From contig FR899625.1 in the NCBI GenBank assembly GCA_000437435.1, positions 151,520 through 215,519 of the forward strand: a stretch of DNA of 64,000 nt, given 5' to 3'. A program made the translations under genes and the position numbers. Positions 8,593 to 16,417 of the stretch are shown here, in pieces. Position 1 is the first letter of the stretch. Every line of letters starts with the position of its first letter. This DNA is from Clostridium sp. CAG:768. GTDB taxonomy: Bacteria > Cyanobacteriota > Vampirovibrionia > Gastranaerophilales > Gastranaerophilaceae. The notes below the pieces were generated by a model that saw only the letters and a program-made list of their open reading frames with translations, ran no database searches and had not been told where the DNA came from.

Positions 8593-8912
8593 AGCTTTAT
8601 AATACTAGCTTCGGCTTTACCCATATCTACCATTTCAAAAGGTTTCTCAATATTTTCAGTATTTTCATAATCACAAGAATTTAATTCGAAAAGCTTGTCA
8701 ATATCGATATTCCCATTGAATAAATAAAACTTATTCACATTTTTCATATACAGACCAAAAGAATTTTCTTTTTTTAATTGTTTTAAAAATTCTTTTTTTA
8801 TTTCATTTTTTGAAAAGCCGTCAAATGTATAATCTTTTGTAAGATCACAATTCTTTTTTAGAGTTTCTAGTAAAACATATGGTTCTATCCATTTTGTGAT
8901 AATTTTATTCAT
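8589..8912 (-). CDS. Small hypothetical protein coupled to an ABC exporter
   Basis: A 107-residue charged protein with no signal peptide or membrane segment (starts MNKIITKWIEPYVLLETLKK). Its ATG overlaps the stop of the MsbA-like exporter by 4 bases (ATGA), so it is translationally coupled to it. The C-terminus EKPFEMVDMGKAEASIIKL looks well folded. I do not recognise the family. The strict coupling suggests an accessory role for the exporter, but this is inference. Confidence 0.7.
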   Translation of the reverse strand: MNKIITKWIEPYVLLETLKKNCDLTKDYTFDGFSKNEIKKEFLKQLKKENSFGLYMKNVNKFYLFNGNIDIDKLFELNSCDYENTENIEKPFEMVDMGKAEASIIKL

Positions 8913-10747
8913 GATAGAACCTCTGCATCTTCTTGTGATTTGAATTGCATTTCATAAAGATATCTGTATTTACCGTTTTCAATATGAATTAGCTCGTCAT
9001 GAGTTCCAAGTTCAGCTAATTCTCCGTCATTTATAACGGCAATTCTATCAGCATTTTTAATAGTTGATAATCTGTGTGCAATTACAAATACTGTTTTGTT
9101 TTGAATTAAATTGTCTAAAGCTTTTTGAACGATTGCTTCAGATTCATTGTCAAGTGCAGATGTAGCTTCATCTAGGATAACAATAGGAGCATCTTTTAAC
9201 ATTGCCCTTGCTATTGCTACACGTTGTCTTTGTCCTCCAGATAAAGAAGTTCCTCTTTCTCCAACAAATGTGTCTAATCCATTTTCTAATGTATGGATAA
9301 ATTCATCTAAATGAGCCATTTCAACAACTTTTTGAATTTCTTCATCTGTTGCATTTTCATTTCCCATCAATATATTATCTTTAATTGTGCCTGAAAATAG
9401 AAAGTTATCTTGGAACACAAAAGAAATATTATTTCTTAAAGAATCCAAATCAAAATTTCTGATATCAATTCCATCAAATTCAATTGATCCTGATTTTACA
9501 TCATAGAATCTTGGTAAGAGGCTAACTACAGTACTTTTCCCGCCACCAGAATTGCCGACAAGAGCCATAGTCTCTCCTTTATTGATATGAAGAGAGAAGT
9601 TTTTCAATACAGGAGTGTTTTCTTCATATTCAAAACATACATTGTTAAAATCAATAGAGTTTTCTAATCCTTTTAGATTAATAGCATTTTTAGGTGATTT
9701 TATTTGTGGTTGTAAATCAAATAGTTCAAATACTCTGCTCATTGCAACGAATACATTTTGTAAGTTTGTTAATGTATTACCAAGAGTTTTAGTTGGTTTA
9801 TATAAAAGTAGTAATGATGTTACAAATGATGCAAAACTCCCTGCAGTCATTTGTCCTGAAAGAATTAAATGGTTTCCATAAGCCATAACAAGAGCAATAC
9901 CTATTGAACATACAAAGTACATAATAGGAGACATCCAGCCTACTCTTTTTGTTAAAGACATTGCAAGATGGAATTGTTCCTGTATCTGATTATCGAATTT
10001 TGTATTTTGGTCATTTTGGAGGTTATATGCTGTCATAATTTTGTTGCCGGCAAAAGTTTCGTTAAAGTTTGTTGCCATATTCCCGCCTACAACCATTGTT
10101 GCATTAGATACTTTTTTAATTCTTTTTCTGATAAGAGTTACTGGCGTAATTGCTATAGCCATTATAGTAACACCGATTATCGCAAGTTTCCAAGAGTTGT
10201 ATAATAAAACTCCAACAAGTCCGATAAGTCCAAAAAATGTCGCGATGAATGATTTTAACATATCAATAATATTTCTTGATGCTGTATCAGGATCTGATAA
10301 GAATCTAGTTAGTACGATTCCTGAAGAATTTACGTCAAAAAATTGAGGATCCATAGAGGTCAATTTTCTGAATAAATCTTTTTTTAATGACATAGATATT
10401 TTTTGGCCAGTCCAATCTGTTAAATAATTACTTAAATATTTTAAAATTCCTTGGAATAATGCAAATGCAACTATACCAAAAGGAATTATCGCAGCTAAAA
10501 ATGCTTGAGAATGAACTGTAATTCCTAAAAAAGACCAAGTGTGCTCTGGATTACCATTCACAACAAAATCTAAATAAGGTTTTAATGAAAGTGCTACAAC
10601 GCCGTCTAATAGACCTAATGGAATGGCAATAATAAGATTTATTATTGCACGTCCTAATACTGGTTTTATATATGGAAAAATTTTCCCTAATAAATATTTA
10701 TAATTAAAAGCATCTTTTGATGCAGTATTTTTTAATTTGTATTCCAT
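8909..10747 (-). CDS. ABC transporter, ATP-binding protein/permease, MsbA-like
   Basis: A 612-residue half-transporter. The N-terminal half carries six predicted membrane segments (hydrophobic stretches near residues 38-60, 75-95, 150-205 and 260-310). The C-terminal ATPase domain has Walker A (GNSGGGKST, about 400), signature LSGGQRQRVAIARA, Walker B IVILDEATSALD and the H-loop AHRLST. This arrangement is that of exporters such as MsbA lipid flippases; the substrate is not readable. ATG 10747 is preceded by GAGGG. A small coupled gene follows. Confidence 0.88.
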   Translation of the reverse strand: MEYKLKNTASKDAFNYKYLLGKIFPYIKPVLGRAIINLIIAIPLGLLDGVVALSLKPYLDFVVNGNPEHTWSFLGITVHSQAFLAAIIPFGIVAFALFQGILKYLSNYLTDWTGQKISMSLKKDLFRKLTSMDPQFFDVNSSGIVLTRFLSDPDTASRNIIDMLKSFIATFFGLIGLVGVLLYNSWKLAIIGVTIMAIAITPVTLIRKRIKKVSNATMVVGGNMATNFNETFAGNKIMTAYNLQNDQNTKFDNQIQEQFHLAMSLTKRVGWMSPIMYFVCSIGIALVMAYGNHLILSGQMTAGSFASFVTSLLLLYKPTKTLGNTLTNLQNVFVAMSRVFELFDLQPQIKSPKNAINLKGLENSIDFNNVCFEYEENTPVLKNFSLHINKGETMALVGNSGGGKSTVVSLLPRFYDVKSGSIEFDGIDIRNFDLDSLRNNISFVFQDNFLFSGTIKDNILMGNENATDEEIQKVVEMAHLDEFIHTLENGLDTFVGERGTSLSGGQRQRVAIARAMLKDAPIVILDEATSALDNESEAIVQKALDNLIQNKTVFVIAHRLSTIKNADRIAVINDGELAELGTHDELIHIENGKYRYLYEMQFKSQEDAEVLS

Positions 10748-10844
10748 GCATATCCCTCTTCTTTTAAAATTATATACTGATATTATCTCATAAAAAAAAT
10801 TTTTGTGTTATTCTGATAATTAATAGGAATTAAAAGGAGTAGAG

Positions 10845-12152
10845 ATGAAGATTTGCGTTATAGGTACAGGTTATGTCGGCTTAGTAGCAGGTACATGTCT
10901 TGCTGATATGGGAAATGATGTAATTTGTGTAGATAATGATTTAGAAAAATTAAAAAAATTAGAAAATGGTATTGTACCAATTTATGAACCTGGATTAGAA
11001 GAATTAATTAAAGCTAATGTTATGGAAGGTAGATTAAAATTTTCTTCTGATTTAGATGATTCTGTAAAAAAATCTTTAGTATGTTTTATTGCTGTTGGAA
11101 CACCGCAAAGTGAGGATGGTTCAGCTGATTTACATTACGTAGAACAAGTTGCAGAAAGCATCGGTAAAGCAATGAACGGTTATAAAGTTATTGTTGATAA
11201 GTCAACTGTTCCTGTAGGTACGGCAGATAGAGTAACTGATATTATCAAAAAACATTATAATGGAGAATTTGATGTTGTATCAAATCCTGAGTTTTTAAAA
11301 CAAGGTGCTGCTGTAGATGACTTTTTAAAACCAGATAGAGTTGTAATTGGTTCTAATTCTCCAAAAGCAACTGCAATTATGCAAGAAGTTTATGCACCGT
11401 TTTTCAGAACAGCAAGCAGATTTGTAATTATGGACGTAAAATCTGCTGAAATGACAAAGTATGCAGCAAATTCATTCCTTGCAGTAAAAATTTCTTATGC
11501 AAATGAAATCGCGAATATTTGTGAGGCTGTAGGTGCTGATGCTGAAATGGTAAGAATTGGAATGTGCTCAGATAAACGTATCGGATCTCAATTCTTATTC
11601 CCAGGCTTAGGCTATGGCGGTAGTTGCTTCCCAAAAGATGTAAAAGCATTATTAAAAACAGCAAAAGATAACAATTGCGGATATCGTTTAATAGAAGCTG
11701 CAGACGAGGTGAATAAAGAGCAAAGAGTTATTTTTATAAATAAAATTCTTGCACGTTTTGGCATGAATCTCGCCGGTAAAACATTTGCAGTTTGGGGATT
11801 GACATTCAAACCTAAAACAAATGATATGAGAATGTCTCCAGCTATTACTATTATCAACTTCTTATTAGAATTTGGTGCTAAAGTTAAAGCATTTGACCCA
11901 AAAGGTTTTGAACAAGCTAAAAATATTTGGGGAGATAAAATCACTTATGCAAAAAATTCATATGACGCACTAGACGGAGCTGATTGCCTTTTGCTTTTGA
12001 CAGAATGGAATGAATTTAGACGTCCTGATTTTGATAAAGTAAAAGAATTGATGAAATCTCCAATTATTTTTGACGGTAGGAACCAATATGATGGAGAACG
12101 TTTAATTCAACGTGGCTTTGAATATTCTTGTGTTGGAAAACGTTTTAAATAA
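10845..12152 (+). CDS. ugd: UDP-glucose 6-dehydrogenase
   Basis: Ugd oxidises UDP-glucose to UDP-glucuronate with two NAD+, feeding cell-surface polysaccharide synthesis. The 435-residue protein begins with the Rossmann motif GTGYVGLVAG (residues 7-16). The catalytic cysteine lies in GYGGSCFPKD (about residue 260), the lid-region Lys/Asn residues are in KYAANSFLA, and the C-terminal UDP-binding domain contains FAVWGLTFKP. AAAAGGAG precedes ATG 10845. It ends 4 bases from the convergent hydrolase gene. Confidence 0.95.
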   Translation: MKICVIGTGYVGLVAGTCLADMGNDVICVDNDLEKLKKLENGIVPIYEPGLEELIKANVMEGRLKFSSDLDDSVKKSLVCFIAVGTPQSEDGSADLHYVEQVAESIGKAMNGYKVIVDKSTVPVGTADRVTDIIKKHYNGEFDVVSNPEFLKQGAAVDDFLKPDRVVIGSNSPKATAIMQEVYAPFFRTASRFVIMDVKSAEMTKYAANSFLAVKISYANEIANICEAVGADAEMVRIGMCSDKRIGSQFLFPGLGYGGSCFPKDVKALLKTAKDNNCGYRLIEAADEVNKEQRVIFINKILARFGMNLAGKTFAVWGLTFKPKTNDMRMSPAITIINFLLEFGAKVKAFDPKGFEQAKNIWGDKITYAKNSYDALDGADCLLLLTEWNEFRRPDFDKVKELMKSPIIFDGRNQYDGERLIQRGFEYSCVGKRFK

Positions 12153-12156
12153 ATTA

Positions 12157-13053
12157 TTAAATATCTTTTAATTGGTCAAAGGCGTTCAGTTTATTTTCTT
12201 CAATAACATGACCGCCTTTTTCTAATAAAATAAATTGTTTTAGATGCATTACTTTATTTGCGATGTCTTCAGTTGATTTCTGTGGAACAATTTTATCATT
12301 TGAGGAATGTATCAAATATACTGGAGCTTCAATTGATTTAAGTTTTTTATTGGTTTTGAAAATATTATCGATATGATTTAACAAAAAAGGAAATTTATCT
12401 ATACTGTATTTTAAGAGTTTAGGTAATCTTATAGTTGTACCTTTAGTTAATAATTCAACTTCATTTCTTAAAGAGTTAAATGGTGATATTAAAACTAAGA
12501 ATTTTAGATTTTTATTTTTTGAAGCCATTTCAATAGCTGGGAAACTTCCCATACTGAAGCCAATAACACCTATATTTTCGTTTGGAATCCCTTTTTTATT
12601 TAAGTATTCTAGCGCCATTGCTGTTTGTTTTTTTATAACTTTTGCGGTCATTTTATCGGTATTGGAACCAAATTCACCGTATTCAGGAGCTAGTACAGCA
12701 TATCCTTTTTTTAAAATTTTCTTATAAATATCTTGATTCGATGATATATTTTGACCTAATCCGTGGAAAAATATAATATATTTCTTTTTCTTGTTGTTTG
12801 GATTAATTTCCCAAGCTTCTGTTTTGTATTTCCCGTTTGATAATTTTAAAACATTAAGATTTGGCTTTATCACTTCATCTATTGGCATCCAGCGATTTTT
12901 AGATATATGTGTATATCTGTCAAATACTTTTTCCATATAAAAATTATATGGAGATAACCTTTTTAAAGAATTATTTAATCCGGTAAAATTAGGATTGTTT
13001 TTATTTTGGTAATTTAAACTTGTAATTGAATAATTGTTTATAGGGTAAATCAT
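12157..13053 (-). CDS. Alpha/beta hydrolase with an N-terminal PNF tag
   Basis: The 298-residue protein has the alpha/beta-hydrolase core: oxyanion region FFHGLGQN (95-102), nucleophile elbow GFSMGS with Ser167, acid Asp253 (HSSNDKIV) and catalytic His282 (KGGHVI). The family includes esterases and acyl-peptide hydrolase-like enzymes; substrate unknown. The first 26 residues form an Asn-rich extension ending NPNFTGL, which resembles the N-terminal tags of the genes at 20672, 21995 and 26982. There is no signal peptide. It lies downstream of a terminator that separates it from tRNA-Leu. Confidence 0.88.
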   Translation of the reverse strand: MIYPINNYSITSLNYQNKNNPNFTGLNNSLKRLSPYNFYMEKVFDRYTHISKNRWMPIDEVIKPNLNVLKLSNGKYKTEAWEINPNNKKKKYIIFFHGLGQNISSNQDIYKKILKKGYAVLAPEYGEFGSNTDKMTAKVIKKQTAMALEYLNKKGIPNENIGVIGFSMGSFPAIEMASKNKNLKFLVLISPFNSLRNEVELLTKGTTIRLPKLLKYSIDKFPFLLNHIDNIFKTNKKLKSIEAPVYLIHSSNDKIVPQKSTEDIANKVMHLKQFILLEKGGHVIEENKLNAFDQLKDI

Positions 13054-13073
13054 TTTATAGCCTTAATCAAAAT

Positions 13074-13100
13074 AAAAAGGCACTATGAAAGTGCCTTTTT
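13074..13100 (-). terminator. Intrinsic terminator after tRNA-Leu
   Basis: A 10-bp perfect stem (AAAAAGGCAC / GTGCCTTTTT) with a 7-base loop lies just past the 3' end of tRNA-Leu on the minus strand. The A-run becomes a U-tract in the tRNA transcript. Confidence 0.82.
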
Positions 13101-13103
13101 AAC

Positions 13104-13182
13104 TGGGCATGAAGAGACTCGAACTCCCACGCGTTAGCACTAGTTCCTAAGACTAGCGTGTCTACCATTCCACCACATGCCC
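13104..13182 (-). tRNA. tRNA-Leu (anticodon TAG)
   Basis: The 79-base minus-strand sequence pairs GGGCATG with CATGCCC as acceptor stem. The anticodon stem CTAGT/ACTAG encloses the loop CTTAGGA with anticodon TAG. The T-loop reads TTCGAGT. The variable arm is only about 11 bases, short for a class II leucine tRNA. The 3' CCA is not encoded. A partial copy of its 5' part lies immediately upstream. Confidence 0.93.
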
Positions 13183-13189
13183 ATATTTA

Positions 13190-13283
13190 ATTGTCAATCA
13201 GTCCTTCAGACTGAGGCGTGTCTACCGCCTCTCACAAAACCTGACATTTAGTCAGCTTTTGTTCGGCAGAGTACCACATGCCC
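13190..13283 (-). pseudogene. tRNA-Leu-like remnant with inserted hairpin
   Basis: Reading the minus strand from 13283, the sequence repeats the first ten bases of the neighbouring tRNA-Leu (GGGCATGTGG), then has about 37 unrelated bases containing a 12-bp inverted repeat with one mismatch (ACAAAAGCTGAC / GTCAGGTTTTGT). It then resumes with GGTAGACACGC, as in the D-arm, and a hairpin CAGTC-TGAAG-GACTG resembling an anticodon arm. T-arm and acceptor 3' half are missing. I read it as a decayed tRNA duplication, though a small structured RNA cannot be excluded. Confidence 0.5.
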
Positions 13284-13424
13284 ATATTCTTTTGTCAATT
13301 GCTTTGCAGCGCGTACAAATAATTTACTTCGAAAAAGCTTAATTGTCAAGTCATTTGTTTTAGGAACTTTTGCAGGTTAAAAATTTTCTTTTTACATGAA
13401 AATAAAATGTGTTGTTTTTTTTGA

Positions 13425-13568
13425 TTATTTTATATTTTCTGGATGGGCAGAATTAGATAGGATTATTTCATAATATTCATTTTTATCAATATTTACTCCC
13501 ATATTTTTAGGATCTGCAAACTTTTTCTTTTTATTTTTATTTAATAATTTTTTATAATCACTTCCCAT
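13425..13568 (-). CDS. Possible small hypothetical protein
   Basis: A 47-residue open frame starts at ATG 13568 and encodes a Lys/Asn-rich soluble peptide (starts MGSDYKKLLNKNKKKFADPK, ends NSAHPENIK). It fills most of the gap between the tRNA-Leu region and the rplS promoter. No Shine-Dalgarno is visible. Composition resembles real genes here, but the frame is short; the call is tentative. Confidence 0.35.
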   Translation of the reverse strand: MGSDYKKLLNKNKKKKFADPKNMGVNIDKNEYYEIILSNSAHPENIK

Positions 13569-13601
13569 AATGTTATTATATTACAAAATTTTAAAAACTG
13601 C

Positions 13602-13630
13602 TTGAAATTTTTATACCTTTGTTTTACGAT
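13602..13630 (+). promoter_or_regulatory. Sigma70-type promoter for rplS operon
   Basis: TTGAAA (13602-13607) and TACGAT (13625-13630) are separated by 17 bases, upstream of rplS. The expected leader is about 85 bases and contains a short hairpin (CGATG / CATCG around 13644-13664) that might regulate L19 translation. Confidence 0.5.
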
Positions 13631-13719
13631 ACTTTTACGTGCGTCGATGTATTTGTGGAGCATCGATTAAAGGAATTTATTTAGTAAGTACGAAATATAA
13701 GCATATAAAGGAAATTGAA

Positions 13720-14073
13720 ATGAACCCTATTATTGATGAATTGGAAAAATCTTATTTAAAAGAAAATCTTCCTGAAACAAATCCTGGCGATACTGTAAAA
13801 GTTTTCGTTAGAATTGTAGAAGGTAACAAAGAAAGAATTCAGGCTTTCGAAGGAACAGTTATTAAAACTCACGGTTCTGGTGTAAACAAAACTATTACCG
13901 TAAGAAAAGTATTCCAAGGTGTTGGTGTAGAACGTGTATTCTTACTAAACTCTCCAAGAATTGACAAAATTACAGTTCTTAGAAAAGGTGATGTAAGACG
14001 TTCTAAACTATACTACTTAAGAGAACGTTCTGGTAAAGCAACTCGTATCAAGGAAAAAATTGAAAAAAGATAA
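13720..14073 (+). CDS. rplS: 50S ribosomal protein L19
   Basis: L19 lies at the 30S-50S interface. The 117-residue product starting at ATG 13720 (AAAGGAAATTGAA upstream) has the family blocks PGDTVKVFVRIVEG, RIQAFEGTVI, ITVRKVFQGVGVERVFLLNSP and YYLRERSGKATRIKE, and the expected length. An upstream extension of the open frame to 13639 is not supported. The gene overlaps rbgA by 14 bases, and rnhB follows, an order seen in many bacteria. Confidence 0.97.
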   Translation: MNPIIDELEKSYLKENLPETNPGDTVKVFVRIVEGNKERIQAFEGTVIKTHGSGVNKTITVRKVFQGVGVERVFLLNSPRIDKITVLRKGDVRRSKLYYLRERSGKATRIKEKIEKR

Positions 14074-14908
14074 GCTTCATATACATTGGTATCCTGGACA
14101 TATTGCGAAAGCTGAAAAAAAACTAAAAGAACAGCTCTCCCTAGTTGATGCCGTAATTGAAGTTATTGATGCGAGACTGCCTTATTCAAGCAGTTATGAT
14201 AATATTACGAGGCTTTTAGGTGAAAAGCCTCGTTTAATTTTGCTTAATAAATCAGATTTAACAAATCCTGATGAGCTTAAAAAGTTTATTAATGATTTAG
14301 AGAATAAAACGGGTTATCCTGTTTTGAAATCAGATGCTAAAAGTTCTAAGGATTTGAATTTTATTGTGAAAAAAGCAGTAGAATTATCAGAACCTAGAAT
14401 TCAAGCATTAATGAAAAAAGGTTTGCTAAGAAGACCTGCAAGAGTCATGGTAGTAGGCATGCCAAATGTTGGGAAATCAAGTATTATAAATAAATTAACC
14501 AAATCATCAAAGACAAAAATTGGGGCAAAAGCAGGGGTTACAAGACAGCAGCAGTGGGTGCGTATTAATCCGCAGTTAGATTTATTGGACACTCCAGGTA
14601 TTATTCCAATGAAGCAGGAAGACCAGATTAGGGCTAAAAAGTTGGCATTCGTAAATGCAGTATCTGAAAACGCTTATTCAAATGAAATTGTTGCTAAAGA
14701 ATTATTAGCATTGTTATCTGAAAAATATTCAGATATTGTAAAAGAATTTTATAAAGTAGATAATCTTACACTAGATGATATTGCAAAATCAAGAAATTGG
14801 ATTATCGCAGGCGGAAATCCTGATATTGAAAGAACTGCAGTGTATCTTTTGAGAGATTTTAGAGAGGGTAAGATTGGAAAATTTATTCTTGATGATTTTG
14901 AAGGATAA
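14060..14908 (+). CDS. rbgA: Ribosome biogenesis GTPase RbgA/YlqF
   Basis: RbgA assists late 50S assembly. The 282-residue protein has circularly permuted GTPase motifs: G4 NKSD at residues 63-66 comes before G1 GMPNVGKS (133-140) and G3 DTPG (177-180). The N-terminal HWYPGHIAKAEK block is diagnostic. The start is TTG at 14060, preceded by AAGGAAAAAA and overlapping the end of rplS, so the two are probably translationally coupled. Confidence 0.94.
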   Translation: MKKDKLHIHWYPGHIAKAEKKLKEQLSLVDAVIEVIDARLPYSSSYDNITRLLGEKPRLILLNKSDLTNPDELKKFINDLENKTGYPVLKSDAKSSKDLNFIVKKAVELSEPRIQALMKKGLLRRPARVMVVGMPNVGKSSIINKLTKSSKTKIGAKAGVTRQQQWVRINPQLDLLDTPGIIPMKQEDQIRAKKLAFVNAVSENAYSNEIVAKELLALLSEKYSDIVKEFYKVDNLTLDDIAKSRNWIIAGGNPDIERTAVYLLRDFREGKIGKFILDDFEG

Positions 14909-14910
14909 TT

Positions 14911-15624
14911 ATGGCAACAGATATTAAGACAAATTTAACATCTGATTCAAGGATTGTAAAACTTTTTTCATTTGATATAGAACAAAAGCGTATTGTGATA
15001 GGTACAGATGAAGCAGGCAGAGGCTGTGGAGCCGGTGGAGTATTTGCAAGTGCGGTGTGTTTCAATGATCGTTCTCAAGAGCTTATGGAAGAATTGGCAG
15101 AGTTAAATGATAGCAAGAAATTATCTGCTAAAAAGCGAGAGGCTTTATTTGATATTATTAAAGAAAAAACTGTTAATTCTACTATTTGTATTGAAGTTGA
15201 TGAGATAGAGCGTATAAATATATTAAATGCTTCATTAAAGGCAATGCGTATGGCATGTACTGATGTAATAAATCAACTTTATCCGATAAAAGAAGATAGA
15301 GAAACTTTGGCTAAAAATGAAATTATGATATTAGTTGATGGTAATAAAAGAATTTTTAATTTTGATTATTCTCAAAAATATGTGATAAAAGGAGATGCAA
15401 CATCTGCTTCAATTGCAGCTGCAAGTATATTAGCTAAAGTCAGCCGTGATAGATATATGTTAAAGCTTGATGAAGAATTCCCACAGTACAAGTGGAAAGA
15501 GAATGCTGGGTATTTAACTAAGGAACATATGGCTTTGATAGATAAATACGGTCTATGTAAGTATCATAGACCTTCATATCTTGAAAAACATTTTGCAAAA
15601 CAAGAGCAATTATCGTTATTTTAA
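14911..15624 (+). CDS. rnhB: Ribonuclease HII
   Basis: RNase HII removes ribonucleotides from RNA-DNA hybrids. The 237-residue protein has the catalytic GTDEAGRG (Asp33, Glu34), LNDSKKLSAKKRE, the later acidic MILVDGNK, and the KGDATSASIAAASILAKVSRD block. An N-terminal extension of about 25 residues precedes the core. The start lies 2 bases after rbgA, consistent with one operon rplS-rbgA-rnhB. The stop is 2 bases from the convergent pilin. Confidence 0.95.
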   Translation: MATDIKTNLTSDSRIVKLFSFDIEQKRIVIGTDEAGRGCGAGGVFASAVCFNDRSQELMEELAELNDSKKLSAKKREALFDIIKEKTVNSTICIEVDEIERINILNASLKAMRMACTDVINQLYPIKEDRETLAKNEIMILVDGNKRIFNFDYSQKYVIKGDATSASIAAASILAKVSRDRYMLKLDEEFPQYKWKENAGYLTKEHMALIDKYGLCKYHRPSYLEKHFAKQEQLSLF

Positions 15625-15626
15625 AA

Positions 15627-16363
15627 TTACCAAGGGTAGTTTTTGGGCATTTCCCATCCTGCATTCATGATAACCGTAGCACAATATGTGCCTCCGAATT
15701 TTGCATTTTTATTACAGTTTCCTTGAAGATCAGGTGTTGTCAAGTCATGATTTTTACCCCAGACATAGCCCTCAGGTATAATTTTGCCTTCATTTAATCT
15801 AAAAATAAAAACAAATAAGTCTTTCCCATTTATATTAGGTGGATTAGTTCCATTTATGTCTATAAATATATTACTTTGTGTTGAACTGCTATCATTTATT
15901 CTATTTAATGAAATACATACACCGTTAGCCAGCTTAATAGAAGGAGACATTGAATTAAAAGGAGATCCCATTCCTGTCCCACTAAGAAATTTGTATGCTT
16001 GTTGATTATTGCACATTGTGTGTTGATAATCAAAATCAATATCTTTTGTAAATTTTTCTGATTTTAGGTTTGGAGCTATATAATCAAATAATATTATATT
16101 GGCGTCTCTTTCCCAATTAGAGATATCTCCATGTTGTGCTTCTGCAGCTGTTATGGCTTGGGTTAATAAAGAATATGCACCTTTTAAGCGTGTTACTGTA
16201 ACTTTTTTTTGATAATTGTTAATTAATGTTGGAATTGTGAGCGCAGCTACAACTCCGATAATTCCAAGAGTGATTAAAACTTCTGCTAATGTAAAACCCT
16301 TTAACCCCTTATACCAAGCGACCTTCGCGGGGGGGGGGCAACCCTTAACGCTTTGAAATTCAT
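15627..16363 (-). CDS. Type IV pilin/pseudopilin with poly-C tract in the leader (locus A, out of frame)
   Basis: ATG 16363, eight bases after GGAGG, opens a leader (MNFKALRVA...) containing ten C. In this frame translation stops soon after the tract. In the frame that needs 8 or 11 C, reading continues to KGFTLAEVLITLGIIGVVAALTIPTL, a class III signal with cleavage after Gly and Glu at +5. The mature part carries DINGTNPPNINGKDLFVF, a motif shared by all six pilins here, and ends in NYPW. As written the gene is off. Without the leader only a fragment from about 16016 would be called. Role: fibre subunit or minor pilin. Confidence 0.85.
16329..16338 (+). repeat. G10 homopolymer in pilin leader A
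   Basis: Ten G on the plus strand (C10 in the coding sense), flanked by GC on the left and CA on the right. In-frame read-through needs 8 or 11. It is a candidate slipped-strand site. Confidence 0.9.
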
Positions 16364-16417
16364 GATTCCAGCCTCCTTTTATGTTTATTATTTCCGATAT
16401 TTTCTATTTTGTCAATC

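Noticed and set aside
13104..13283. Group I intron in tRNA-Leu, as in many cyanobacteria
   Set aside because: The anticodon is TAG, the anticodon loop is uninterrupted and no intron core is visible; the adjacent repeat is only about 94 bases.
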